Shown piece by piece: positions 17,132 to 25,399 of a DNA stretch of 29,217 nt. The translations under genes were made by a program, and so were the position numbers. The notes beneath the pieces were generated by a model. The model saw nothing but the letters and a program-made list of their open reading frames with translations. It had not been told where the DNA came from and did no database searches. Every line of letters starts with the position of its first letter. Position 1 is the first letter of the stretch. Source of the DNA: JAGGSN01 sp965603725 (lineage in GTDB: Bacteria; Zixibacteria; MSB-5A5; UBA10806; 4484-95); assembly GCA_965603725.1 (NCBI GenBank), contig CBFDEC010000042.1:1-29217 (forward strand). The letters run 5' to 3'.

Positions 17132-17506
17132 TTACGCTTTCCATAAACCATGAACGTTACAATACTCCCGAGCGGTTATTTTATCAGCTTTGATTTCGAA
17201 TAAAGCTTCTGGAGCATCGCCGGGATTTAAGAACCTGCGGTAAACTTTGTCATCGGCAATAACCTCGATCCATTCTATATAATGTTTATCCTCCATCGGA
17301 TGAGCGACACTGCCGACTGTTACCTTGAATCCGTCAGCGGTTTTCTCAACTACCGGAACATGTTTTTCGATTGCGGCATCAGTCGTATTCTCTTTAAATA
17401 GCGTCATCGGTTGACCGCAGCAGACAAGTTCTCCAGCGCCTGAATGAATGAGTTCAACTACGTTCCCGCAAATCTGGCATTTGTAAATTTGTAATCTCTC
17501 TGTCAT
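17132..17506 (-). CDS. dfx: Desulfoferrodoxin (2Fe superoxide reductase)
   Basis: A 124-residue protein of normal length. The desulforedoxin-like centre I has Cys10, Cys13, Cys29 and Cys30 (YKCQICG, LVCCGQPM). The catalytic centre II has His49 in EKHVPVVE (with the conserved Glu47-Lys48 pair), His69 in VAHPMEDKH, His75, and Cys116 and His119 in EYCNVHGLWK. It reduces superoxide to hydrogen peroxide without releasing oxygen; the peroxide would be handled by Tpx and rubrerythrin encoded beside it. An AGGAGG ribosome site lies just before the ATG. It is second in the cluster, 21 bases after tpx. Confidence 0.97.
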   Translation of the reverse strand: MTERLQIYKCQICGNVVELIHSGAGELVCCGQPMTLFKENTTDAAIEKHVPVVEKTADGFKVTVGSVAHPMEDKHYIEWIEVIADDKVYRRFLNPGDAPEALFEIKADKITAREYCNVHGLWKA

Positions 17507-17527
17507 CTTAATCCTCCTTTAAAATTA

Positions 17528-18049
17528 TTATGCTTGTTTAAGTTTCCTGATTGCCTCCAAAATTTCATCATAATCAGGTTCAGAGGCGGTCTCTTTGACA
17601 TACTGAATATATTGTACCTTGCCATCAGTATCAATAATAAAAATCGTCCTGGCTAATAACCTTAGTTCCTTGATCAATACGCCATATGCTTTACCAAAAG
17701 ATCCATCCCTATGATCCGATAAAAGATGAACATTTTTTACGTCTGCCTCCTCACACCACCGCTTCTGAGCAAATGGCAAATCCATGCTGATTGTCAGGAT
17801 TACTACATCATCGCCCAGCTTTTTGGCTTCATTGTTGAACCGTTTGGTTTCCAAATCGCAAACCTGTGTATCCAGAGAAGGCACAGTAGTAATCACAACT
17901 ACTTTCCCCTTAAATGATGACAGCCTTACTGATTCCATATCGCTGTTTAAAGCTTCAAAATCAGGCGCAATATCTCCAATTTTGATTTCATCGCCAACAA
18001 GTGTCAGCGGTTTGCCCTTCATCTCCACTATTCCAGTTCTTTCATTCAT
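17528..18049 (-). CDS. tpx: Thiol peroxidase (Tpx, atypical 2-Cys peroxiredoxin)
   Basis: A 173-residue protein. The peroxidatic Cys64 lies in VPSLDTQVCDLETKRF, the Tpx version of the active site, and the resolving Cys99 in KRWCEEADV. APDFEALNSD and the C-terminal thioredoxin-fold strands are as in the family. It reduces hydrogen and organic peroxides in the cytoplasm using thioredoxin. GGAG lies seven bases before the ATG. It is the first gene of the five-gene oxygen-defence cluster tpx-dfx-(ferritin-like)-ftn-rbr, and its leader (18050-18120) contains a stable hairpin. I could not find a convincing PerR or Fur box. Confidence 0.97.
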   Translation of the reverse strand: MNERTGIVEMKGKPLTLVGDEIKIGDIAPDFEALNSDMESVRLSSFKGKVVVITTVPSLDTQVCDLETKRFNNEAKKLGDDVVILTISMDLPFAQKRWCEEADVKNVHLLSDHRDGSFGKAYGVLIKELRLLARTIFIIDTDGKVQYIQYVKETASEPDYDEILEAIRKLKQA

Positions 18050-18093
18050 AAACTTCTCCAGTTTTTTTCAGTTATTATTTATTATTAGTTCAA

Positions 18094-18120
18094 CTTCCCC
18101 AAAAATCACCTTGGGGAAAG
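18094..18120 (-). promoter_or_regulatory. Hairpin in the leader of the oxygen-defence operon
   Basis: CTTCCCCAA (18094-18102) pairs with TTGGGGAAAG (18111-18120) around an eight-base loop, about 45 bases before the tpx start. No U-tract follows, so attenuation is not obvious; it may stabilise the mRNA or be an operator. Confidence 0.45.
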
Positions 18121-18534
18121 CTTATTGCGCTCCGGACATATGCCAGAAAACTCTAATTTGTATTCCAGGACTTACAAGACTTAATAGTCTGTTGCTTTAT
18201 TTACCTCTCTTCTAATGTCTGTCTCGGGTAGGTTGAATATAAACTAACTTTATCACAACGGCCACAGCTTTTTCCATATTTATCCTTATTAGTAACGCTT
18301 ATTATCACTAATATTACATGAAATAAGTTCCCGCAATTCAGAAATTTCTTAATTCTTTTAAATATTCTGTCATAAAAAAGCATAGGCCAGGGTTGCAATT
18401 TCTTGAGGCTCGCGCCAGCGCATGGTTCCATCAAGCGTGATATCCTCTCCCAAAGTTGGATTAATACAACTTTATAATGGCTGATTATTTTATTATATTA
18501 TTGACAAATATTGCCTGAAATTACTGGAACAATA
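18121..18534. other. Divergent intergenic region between tpx and the cus locus
   Basis: No confident gene lies here. A 33-codon open stretch on the minus strand (18370-18471) ends DGTMRWREPQEIATLAYAFL and could be the tail of a lost gene, but has no start with a ribosome site. TTGACA at 18501-18506 is a possible -35 element for the cus locus, but no good -10 follows at standard spacing. Both flanking operons must start from this region. Confidence 0.4.
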
Positions 18535-18987
18535 ATGAGCTTCTTTGCGCTATTTATACAAATGGTAAACTCGAATGAAATAAGCAAACTCTGGCTGAAT
18601 AAGGTCTATCATGTTGCGGTTATTGCCGTTTTCGCGTTTTTATTGATTTTTGGACCTTTTAGCCAGACTATCTTTACCGCTCGAATAGCCGACAACGAAT
18701 GCTGTACTCCTTCTAACCGCTGTTGTAACCCGTTGGCAGAGCATGTTTCTACCAAAATCTCCAAAAAATGCGGTTGCGAGCTTTCGGAAATCCCAGACAT
18801 ACCGATACTCCCGCTGGGAATAAGTCATCAATCAACCAGCAGGATTGACACTTCATCAGGCACAATCGACTTTGAACCGCTTTATATTGTTAAAGAATTA
18901 ACTGAATCAAAAAGTAAAATATCAGATTATTCAATAAGTTTAAAAGCCCCGCCTTTATATTTAATAAATTCCTCATTTCTGATTTGA
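18535..18987 (+). CDS. Small Cys-rich, membrane-anchored or exported protein of the cus locus
   Basis: About 150 residues; ATG 18535 is the likeliest start, but the ribosome site is weak (an in-frame TTG at 18511 and ATG at 18562 are alternatives). One hydrophobic segment (VYHVAVIAVFAFLLIFGPFS) is followed by a short Cys cluster: NECCTPSNRCCNP and KKCGCELSE, six cysteines within 40 residues. The C-terminus is proline-rich and ends PPLYLINSSFLI. I do not recognise a named family. The position directly before cusC, the same strand, and the CC/CxC motifs suggest a periplasmic soft-metal (copper or silver) binding or sensing accessory. The C-terminal tail looks like a conserved element rather than random sequence, but this is from memory and not checked. 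Confidence 0.7.
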   Translation: MSFFALFIQMVNSNEISKLWLNKVYHVAVIAVFAFLLIFGPFSQTIFTARIADNECCTPSNRCCNPLAEHVSTKISKKCGCELSEIPDIPILPLGISHQSTSRIDTSSGTIDFEPLYIVKELTESKSKISDYSISLKAPPLYLINSSFLI

Positions 18988-19056
18988 CATCCTATCCTTT
19001 AATTGTTTAAGGTTATAAGTTCGCCTATTGTCAATTTTTAAAGGGAAGGAGTCTTT

Positions 19057-20340
19057 ATGTTAAAAATAATTTATCTATGGCTGATCATATTGATTATTCC
19101 AAATATATTCAGTTTCGCTGCAACTGGTGAAGAACAATCGGTAGTTGATTCGCTGATTCAGAAGGCGCTGAAGAAAAATCCCGACATAATTGCGGCGGAA
19201 TCTGAATATCAAGCTGCCGGATTTAAAGAAAAAGCTTCAGACTGGCTGCCTGATCCAACTATTTCAATTGCTGGTTCAAACCTGCCCAGAGGCTCTCTCA
19301 GTCTTGATCAAACGCCAATGTCGGGAATCTCTATCGGCTATGCTCAAAAAATCCCCTGGCCGGGCAAGCTTGTCAATCAGAAAAGGATTGCCGGTCTTAA
19401 AGCGCAGAATAAAAATATAGCTTTTTCAGCCTGGAAAAACACGGTGGTGCATTTGGTTAAATCAGCTTATTTCGAATTCACCTATTGGAGACTTGCCGAG
19501 GATATAGTCAATGATAATATCGCGCTGATGGAAGCGCTGTTTGAAGTTGCCCGCACTAAATATGCCAATGGATTGGGTCTGGCTCAGGATGTTTTAAGCG
19601 CCCAAACATCGCTGTCTAAAATGGAAGATCGCAAGCTGAACGTAATAAAGATGAAAAAAGCGGCCCTTGCCAATCTTAACTGGCTCACTAATGAATCGAA
19701 TTACAGCCTTAGTGATATTCCGGCAGTCCTGCCCTTAATCGACGAGAGTTCTGCACAAATCGAGTTGTTGATTGAATCAGCTTCCAAGGATAACCCTTTG
19801 CTTGAATTATCGAGAAACGAAGTCGAACTGGCCAATGGAAAAAAGTCGCTGGCCAAAAACAGTTACTGGCCAGATTTCACGCTTGCTGTAGAATATCGCC
19901 TTAGAGAGGAAGCTCCCATGGATGCAGTAAATGGCGAGGATTTTATTTCGGCGCGCGTTGGCTTATCTTTACCCGTATGGTTCTGGAAAAAGCAGAACAA
20001 CCTGAATAAAGCGGCTGAAAAAGAATCCCGCACCGCCCGTTTCCGCCAGGAATCCATTGAACGAAAAATCGAATATGAGATTACCAATGCGTTCCTCGAA
20101 CTGGAACGTAAACGACAGGGATTTCATCTTTATGATGAGGTTATTATTCCTCAGGCTGAAGCCGCCCTGGAGTCGGCTAATATTGCCTATCAGGTGGGCA
20201 AAGTTGATTTTCTCAATCTGCTTACCGCCCAGATGCGGTTATTTGAACTGCAGATTGAAAAACTGGGAATGCTGAAAGATTACAACCAAACGCTGGCGGC
20301 TCTTGATGAGATCGTCGGCAAAAATTATGGAGAAAATTAA
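19057..20340 (+). CDS. cusC: TolC-family outer membrane factor of the Cus efflux system
   Basis: A 427-residue protein with a signal peptide (MLKIIYLWLIILIIPNIFSF, cut before AATGEE). No lipobox Cys is seen, unlike E. coli CusC. The outer-membrane-efflux fold repeats once: the first half carries ALKKNPDIIAAESEYQAAG and YAQKIPWPGKL, the second SKDNPLLELSRNEVELANGK and GLSLPVWFWKKQNN, both halves rich in Gln/Glu coiled-coil helices. It would form the trimeric channel through the outer membrane for the RND pump encoded downstream. AAGGAG lies six bases before ATG 19057. The next gene starts one base after the stop, so cusC, cusB and cusA are one operon. Confidence 0.94.
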   Translation: MLKIIYLWLIILIIPNIFSFAATGEEQSVVDSLIQKALKKNPDIIAAESEYQAAGFKEKASDWLPDPTISIAGSNLPRGSLSLDQTPMSGISIGYAQKIPWPGKLVNQKRIAGLKAQNKNIAFSAWKNTVVHLVKSAYFEFTYWRLAEDIVNDNIALMEALFEVARTKYANGLGLAQDVLSAQTSLSKMEDRKLNVIKMKKAALANLNWLTNESNYSLSDIPAVLPLIDESSAQIELLIESASKDNPLLELSRNEVELANGKKSLAKNSYWPDFTLAVEYRLREEAPMDAVNGEDFISARVGLSLPVWFWKKQNNLNKAAEKESRTARFRQESIERKIEYEITNAFLELERKRQGFHLYDEVIIPQAEAALESANIAYQVGKVDFLNLLTAQMRLFELQIEKLGMLKDYNQTLAALDEIVGKNYGEN

Positions 20341-20341
20341 A

Positions 20342-21925
20342 ATGAAAACAATAATCATCACAATAATTGCGCTACTCATAGGATTCGGAGTATCCTATGT
20401 TATATTCAGCCCCGATCAAACATCGGTTTTAACAGATGAAGTGTCATCACAGCAACAATACACATGCGGCATGCATCCGCAGATAATTTCTGATGAGCCG
20501 GGCTATTGCCCTATTTGCGGGATGAAACTTACTCCTAAAAAAGATGGCTCCGGCCCGGCTGAGGGCTCGATAACTATCGATCCTACAACCGTTCAAAACA
20601 TGGGGCTAAAAACCGCTGTCGTTTCCACTCAGCCAATCATTAAATCAGTTCGGGCATTCGGTAAAATTCAATATAGCGAGCCATTGATCCAAACAATAAA
20701 TGTTAAAATCCCCGGCTGGGTGGAAAACCTATATGTCGATTATGAGGGCGCTGCAGTAAAGACGGGACAGCCTTTATTGGAGCTGTATTCACCCGAGCTT
20801 GTAGCGGCACAGCGCGAATATCTTGTGGCTTTAGAGAGCAGTCGAAAATTATCTGCTGTTACTGCATCTGCAATATCTGCTTCTGACCTGTTATTGGATG
20901 CCTCTGTTTTCAGACTTCAAAACTGGGATATTTCTCCTGACCAAATCCGGAAACTGGCTAAAACCGGCCAATTGACAAAATCCATGGTCATCAGGTCGCC
21001 TTTCAACGGCGTAGTGATTTCCAAAAAAGCAGTAACAGGCGATCATTTAAAAGCCGGCGCAGAAATTTTCAGAATCGCCGATATCTCCGAAGTCTGGGGC
21101 GTTGCGCACATCTATGAACAGGATATCCCATTTATCAACCCCGGCCAGATAGCTAGAGTCGAATTGCCATATCTGCCAGGGCAGGTTTTCGAAGGTGAGG
21201 TGTCCTATATATCTCCCTATCTCGATAATAAACGCCAGGTTGAAATTCGTCTCGATATGCATAATCCTGATTTACAGCTCAAACCAGAAATGTATGCCGA
21301 AATAACTTTCGAATCTCAGATACCCGGCGATCGTCTCGCTTTACCATTGAAAGCCATAATTAATTCCGGTTTAAAGGAGATTGTGTATATCGCCAACAAT
21401 GATGGTTCTTTTGAGCCCCGTGTTGTGAGAACAGGGGCAGTTGGAAATAATGATTATATAGAGATAATCTCTGGACTATCTGAGGGGGAAAAGGTTGTAG
21501 TCTCCGGGCAATTTCTGCTTGATTCTGAAAGCCGCCTGAATGAGTCGCTTAACATGGCCCACAACCATGGAGGACATTCGGCTTTTAAGCGGGACGATCA
21601 TTCTATGTCAGAAGATCAAGACAAACATGAACATATTCCTGAATCAAGTCATAAAGAGAATACGCATAATGATGAGAGAACTGATTTAACAGAACTCTCC
21701 GGAATCTATACCTGCCCGATGCCGGTGCATTTTCACATTCTACAATACGGTGAAGGCAAATGCCCTGAATGCGGTATGGACCTTGTTCCTGTGGAAGAAA
21801 CTGATAATAGCGAAGTTTACTTTTGCCCTATGCTTGAATGCCGGGTGGTTTCAAGCGAACCGGGAAGTTGTCCCAAATGCGGGATGCATTTAATCAAACT
21901 CGAACAGGAAAAAGACCATGATTAA
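20342..21925 (+). CDS. cusB: CusB-type periplasmic adaptor with three heavy-metal-binding modules
   Basis: A 527-residue protein. ATG 20342 is chosen because GGAG sits nine bases upstream and the signal anchor MKTIIITIIALLIGFGVSYV starts here. A Cys-rich module (YTCGMHPQIISDEPGYCPIC) precedes the adaptor core: barrel-sandwich and lipoyl halves (VKIPGWVENLYVDYEGAAV; VIRSPFNGVVISKKAVTGD) around an alpha-hairpin, then beta-barrel and membrane-proximal domains. A His/Asp-rich linker (HNHGGHS, KHEHIPESSH) leads to two further modules, YTCPMPVHF...CPECGMDL and YFCPMLECR...CPKCGMHL. Most CusB proteins carry none or one such module, so three is unusual. It would hand Cu(I)/Ag(I) to CusA. It overlaps cusA by eight bases. 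Confidence 0.94.
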   Translation: MKTIIITIIALLIGFGVSYVIFSPDQTSVLTDEVSSQQQYTCGMHPQIISDEPGYCPICGMKLTPKKDGSGPAEGSITIDPTTVQNMGLKTAVVSTQPIIKSVRAFGKIQYSEPLIQTINVKIPGWVENLYVDYEGAAVKTGQPLLELYSPELVAAQREYLVALESSRKLSAVTASAISASDLLLDASVFRLQNWDISPDQIRKLAKTGQLTKSMVIRSPFNGVVISKKAVTGDHLKAGAEIFRIADISEVWGVAHIYEQDIPFINPGQIARVELPYLPGQVFEGEVSYISPYLDNKRQVEIRLDMHNPDLQLKPEMYAEITFESQIPGDRLALPLKAIINSGLKEIVYIANNDGSFEPRVVRTGAVGNNDYIEIISGLSEGEKVVVSGQFLLDSESRLNESLNMAHNHGGHSAFKRDDHSMSEDQDKHEHIPESSHKENTHNDERTDLTELSGIYTCPMPVHFHILQYGEGKCPECGMDLVPVEETDNSEVYFCPMLECRVVSSEPGSCPKCGMHLIKLEQEKDHD

Positions 21926-24900
21926 CGCTATAATCGAATATTCGGTCAAAAATAAATGGCTGGTTCTCACGCTTGTTGCCATTATAATAGTTTTTGGTTT
22001 ATATGCGTTCAATAATATAGCTGTCGATGCTATCCCGGATCTCTCGGATGTTCAGGTTATCATTCAAACCATGTACAGCGGCCAGCCGCCGCAGATAGTC
22101 GAGGATCAGGTTACTTACCCATTGTCAACCGCTATGTTGGCTGTGCCAAAAGCTAAATCGGTTCGCGGCTATTCTTATTTCGGGTTGTCTTTTATCTATA
22201 TCATATTCGAGGATGGCACAGATTTATACTGGGCAAGAAGCCGGGTACTTGAGTCTTTGAGTACGATATCATCTCGTTTGCCGGATGGCGTTGCTCCGGA
22301 ATTGGGGCCGGATGCTACCGGCGTTGGTTGGGTCTATCAATACGCGCTGGTGGATTCCTCGGGCAATCACGATCTTTCAGAGCTTCGTTCGCTTCAGGAC
22401 TGGTTTTTAAAATATGAGCTTTCAACCGTTCAGGGGGTTTCCGAGGTGGCTTCCGTGGGCGGTTTCGTTCGTCAATATCAAATTGAAGTGGACCCTCGCA
22501 AGCTTGAGTATTTCGGCATTCCGCTGTCGCATGTGATTATGGCTGTAAAAAAATCCAACAGCGCTGTCGGGGGACGGCTTTTGGAACTCGGCGAAACCGA
22601 ATTCATGGTTCGAAGCCTTGCCTATATTGGCGACCTGGAAGACTTAAAGAACATTCCAGTTCATACGCCCAGGGATGGTCCGCCCGTTTTGCTGTCATCG
22701 ATAGCCAATATTCAATATGGACCAGAAATAAGACGGGGCATTGCTGAACTCGACGGCCAGGGTGAAACCGTTGGCGGAATTATTGTGATTCGCTGGGGTG
22801 ATAACGCCAGGGAAGTTATCACCAGAGTTAAAACTAAATTAAAGGAGCTAAAATCCGGCCTTCCGGAGGGAGTTGAAATTGTTCCGGTGTACGATCGATC
22901 CGGTTTAATCAACCGCGCTGTTGACAACCTTAAATACACGCTGCTTAAAGAAATTCTAGCGGTTATGGCGATTACGCTGCTTTTCCTGTTTCACTTTCGT
23001 TCAACATTAATCGCAGTTTTTACCCTTCCAGCCGGGGTATTGATATCGATTCTCTTGATGCATTTACTTGGTATAAATGCCAACATAATGTCATTGGGAG
23101 GAATCGCCATAGCTATTGGTGTAATGGTTGACGCCTCGGTTGTGATGATCGAAAACACCCATAAGCGCCTCGAAAGAGATCATGGGAAAAAAGACAGAAT
23201 ACAGATAATTAAAGATTCAGCTAAAGAAGTTGGTCCGGCTCTTTTCTTTTCGCTGCTGATTATCACAGTTTCTTTCTTACCTGTTCTCGTTTTACAAGGT
23301 CAGTCGGGAAGGCTGTTTAAACCGCTGGCTTATACAAAAACTTTTGCCATGGCCGCATCGGCGCTTATATCAATTACGGTCATTCCAGCTTTAATAGCGA
23401 TATTCATAAAAGGTAAAGTCATATCCGAATCGAAAAATCCGATTTCGAAAATCAGTATCTCTCTTTATCGCCCTGTTATCGATTTTGTACTTAAAAAAAG
23501 AATACCCGTTCTCTTGGGGGCGCTGGTTTTGATGGCATTGACTGTCTGGCCGCTTTTAAATATCGGTTCGGAGTTTATGCCGCCCCTCTACGAGGGCGAT
23601 CTTCTCTACATGCCAACAACCCTTCCCGGCATATCAATAACCAAGGCGAAAGAACTATTACAGCAAACAGATAAAATCATCGCCACATTTCCAGAGGTAA
23701 AACGGGTGTTTGGCAAAATCGGCCGCGCCGAAACCGCAACCGATCCGGCGCCTTTAACAATGATTGAGACCACTATAATGCTTAAACCGGAAAACCAGTG
23801 GCGGCCCGGACTCACGCCAGAAATGCTGGTAGACTCCCTCGATAGGGCAATTCAGTTCCCCGGACTGACAAATGCCTGGACTATGCCTATTAAAACCAGA
23901 ATCGATATGCTGGCAACCGGAATTAAAACGCCGGTAGGCATCAAGGTGATGGGCTCTGATCCGGACAGTTTAGATGCCATCGCCCAACGCATAGAGGCAG
24001 TTGTCAGGAAACTAAAAGACACACGGTCTGTATATGCCGAAAGAGTCATCGGCGGTAATTATTTTGACATTAATATCGATCGGTTCAAGGCAGCGGCATA
24101 CGGACTCAAGGTAAACGATATACAGGATATAATCAAATCAGCTATTGGCGGGATGAATATTACACAAACCATCGAAGGTTTGGAACGGTACCCTGTAAAT
24201 GTCCGATACCCGCGCGAACTTCGCGATAACCCGGAAGCAATCAAGAGAGTATTAATCGATACGCCGAATGGCGGAAAAATACCTCTGGGGCAGGTTGCCG
24301 ATATCGGTTTCAGCAAGGGTGCGGCGATGATTAAAACCGAAAATGCCCGTCCTACCGCCTGGGTGTATGTCGATATAGATAACATCGATGTGGGAACTTA
24401 TGTCGAGAACGCCCGCTCTGCCGTTAATGGTAATATCAAAATTCCGCCCGGGTACTCGATTGTCTGGTCAGGCCAATATGAATACATGCAAGCAGTGGCC
24501 GAAAAACTGAAAGTAATAATCCCCTTAACCCTGATTGTTATCTTAATGCTTCTGTTTATGCATTTTAAAAGCTTAAGCAACAGCCTGATAGTCATGTTAT
24601 CCTTACCCTTTGCCCTTATTGGGGGAATCTGGCTTTTTTACATTTTCAGCTATAATGCCTCAGTCGCTGTTTATGTCGGTTTCATAGCCCTTGCCGGCCT
24701 GGCGGCAGAAACAGGCGTGGTGATGCTGGTGTATCTTGAGGAAGCTATCACCCGATATGGAAGCGAAGGGCGCTTGAAAACAAGGAACGATATCGGGGCC
24801 GCTGTTATGGAGGGCGCTGTTGAGAGGGTCAGACCGAAGCTGATGACTGTTTCCACCACAATAATCGCCCTTTTGCCGATAATGTTTGGACATGGCACCG

Positions 24901-25025
24901 GCTCTGAGGTAATGCAGCGAATCGCCGCCCCAATGATTGGTGGGCTCATCTCTTCTACGATACTGACATTGATAATAGTGCCGGTACTGTTTTATATGAT
25001 AAATGTTAGAAATATGTCTGAATGA
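21918..25025 (+). CDS. cusA: CusA-type heavy-metal RND efflux pump (Cu(I)/Ag(I))
   Basis: A 1035-residue HME-RND transporter of normal length with 12 membrane helices and two periplasmic loops. Met565 (LLYMPTTLPG), Met615 (PAPLTMIETT) and Met664 (TRIDMLATG) sit where E. coli CusA has its three metal-binding methionines (573, 623, 672), each offset by eight. The proton-relay candidates Asp405 (GVMVDASVVMIEN), Glu931 (AAETGVVM) and Lys974 (VRPKLMTV) are present. This points to Cu(I)/Ag(I) rather than zinc or cobalt. It takes metal from CusB or the periplasm and exports it through CusC, driven by protons. The ATG overlaps the cusB stop, indicating translational coupling. About 240 bases downstream lies an intrinsic-terminator-like hairpin. 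Confidence 0.96.
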   Translation: MINAIIEYSVKNKWLVLTLVAIIIVFGLYAFNNIAVDAIPDLSDVQVIIQTMYSGQPPQIVEDQVTYPLSTAMLAVPKAKSVRGYSYFGLSFIYIIFEDGTDLYWARSRVLESLSTISSRLPDGVAPELGPDATGVGWVYQYALVDSSGNHDLSELRSLQDWFLKYELSTVQGVSEVASVGGFVRQYQIEVDPRKLEYFGIPLSHVIMAVKKSNSAVGGRLLELGETEFMVRSLAYIGDLEDLKNIPVHTPRDGPPVLLSSIANIQYGPEIRRGIAELDGQGETVGGIIVIRWGDNAREVITRVKTKLKELKSGLPEGVEIVPVYDRSGLINRAVDNLKYTLLKEILAVMAITLLFLFHFRSTLIAVFTLPAGVLISILLMHLLGINANIMSLGGIAIAIGVMVDASVVMIENTHKRLERDHGKKDRIQIIKDSAKEVGPALFFSLLIITVSFLPVLVLQGQSGRLFKPLAYTKTFAMAASALISITVIPALIAIFIKGKVISESKNPISKISISLYRPVIDFVLKKRIPVLLGALVLMALTVWPLLNIGSEFMPPLYEGDLLYMPTTLPGISITKAKELLQQTDKIIATFPEVKRVFGKIGRAETATDPAPLTMIETTIMLKPENQWRPGLTPEMLVDSLDRAIQFPGLTNAWTMPIKTRIDMLATGIKTPVGIKVMGSDPDSLDAIAQRIEAVVRKLKDTRSVYAERVIGGNYFDINIDRFKAAAYGLKVNDIQDIIKSAIGGMNITQTIEGLERYPVNVRYPRELRDNPEAIKRVLIDTPNGGKIPLGQVADIGFSKGAAMIKTENARPTAWVYVDIDNIDVGTYVENARSAVNGNIKIPPGYSIVWSGQYEYMQAVAEKLKVIIPLTLIVILMLLFMHFKSLSNSLIVMLSLPFALIGGIWLFYIFSYNASVAVYVGFIALAGLAAETGVVMLVYLEEAITRYGSEGRLKTRNDIGAAVMEGAVERVRPKLMTVSTTIIALLPIMFGHGTGSEVMQRIAAPMIGGLISSTILTLIIVPVLFYMINVRNMSE

Positions 25026-25064
25026 AAGGAAGAAACAAATTTGAAAGTAATGTGCTTATGGAAA

Positions 25065-25090
25065 GCGGAAGGGACAGGAATCGAACCTGC
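25065..25090 (-). other. tRNA 3'-end-like fragment, copy 2
   Basis: On the minus strand GCAGG-TTCGATT-CCTGT (T-arm, one G-U pair) is followed by CCCTTCCGC, identical in its acceptor part to the fragment at 7153-7178. No other tRNA parts are present. In both copies CGGTCACGATTTGGTC or a close variant lies 40-50 bases upstream in this orientation. Confidence 0.65.
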
Positions 25091-25265
25091 CAGACCCATA
25101 TATGTATCAACGGTTTAGAGCTTACCGTGACCAAATCGTGACCGTTTTTGATTTTGGTTTTTCGTGTTTTTGTATATGTTGATCTTGCCATGGACAGGAT
25201 AGAAACTTACACGATACTGTATGTAAAATATGGCCGTTAGATATTTGCCTGCTATCAATATAGAA

Positions 25266-25288
25266 GGTAGTTGCCGACTGCCTTTTTT
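25266..25288 (+). terminator. Intrinsic-terminator-like hairpin, copy in repeat element 2
   Basis: GGTAGTTGCCGACTGCC folds into a seven-pair stem with a three-base loop and is followed directly by TTTTTT. It could end transcription coming from cusA on the plus strand. The same hairpin recurs at 26867-26889, so it belongs to the repeat element. Confidence 0.65.
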
Positions 25289-25399
25289 GTCTTAAAACAC
25301 CACAGATATACCGGTGTTTGTTGTCGTATTGTTGACGCGGGAAAAGTGTTATAATTTTTCGACTGCCGTTTACAATAATAACCTTTCTATATTTCATCG

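Larger units (their letters stand above)
25036..25374. repeat. Modular repeat element, copy 2 (tRNA tail to right IS21-like end)
   Basis: In order: a degenerate left end (TTTGAAAGTAATGTG near 25040), a tRNA-tail module (25065-25090), ACCAAATCGTGACC (25113-25126), a terminator-like hairpin (25266-25288), a hairpin AAACACC/GGTGTTT (25295-25301, 25313-25319), GTTGACGCGGG, then an inverted IS21-like end whose reverse complement begins TGTAAACGGCAGTCGAAAAA (25374-25355). The terminus matches TGTAAACGGCGGTCGAAAA at 26769, in opposite orientation. This is the copy with the best-defined right end. It fills the 374-base gap between cusA and rtcA. Confidence 0.6.
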
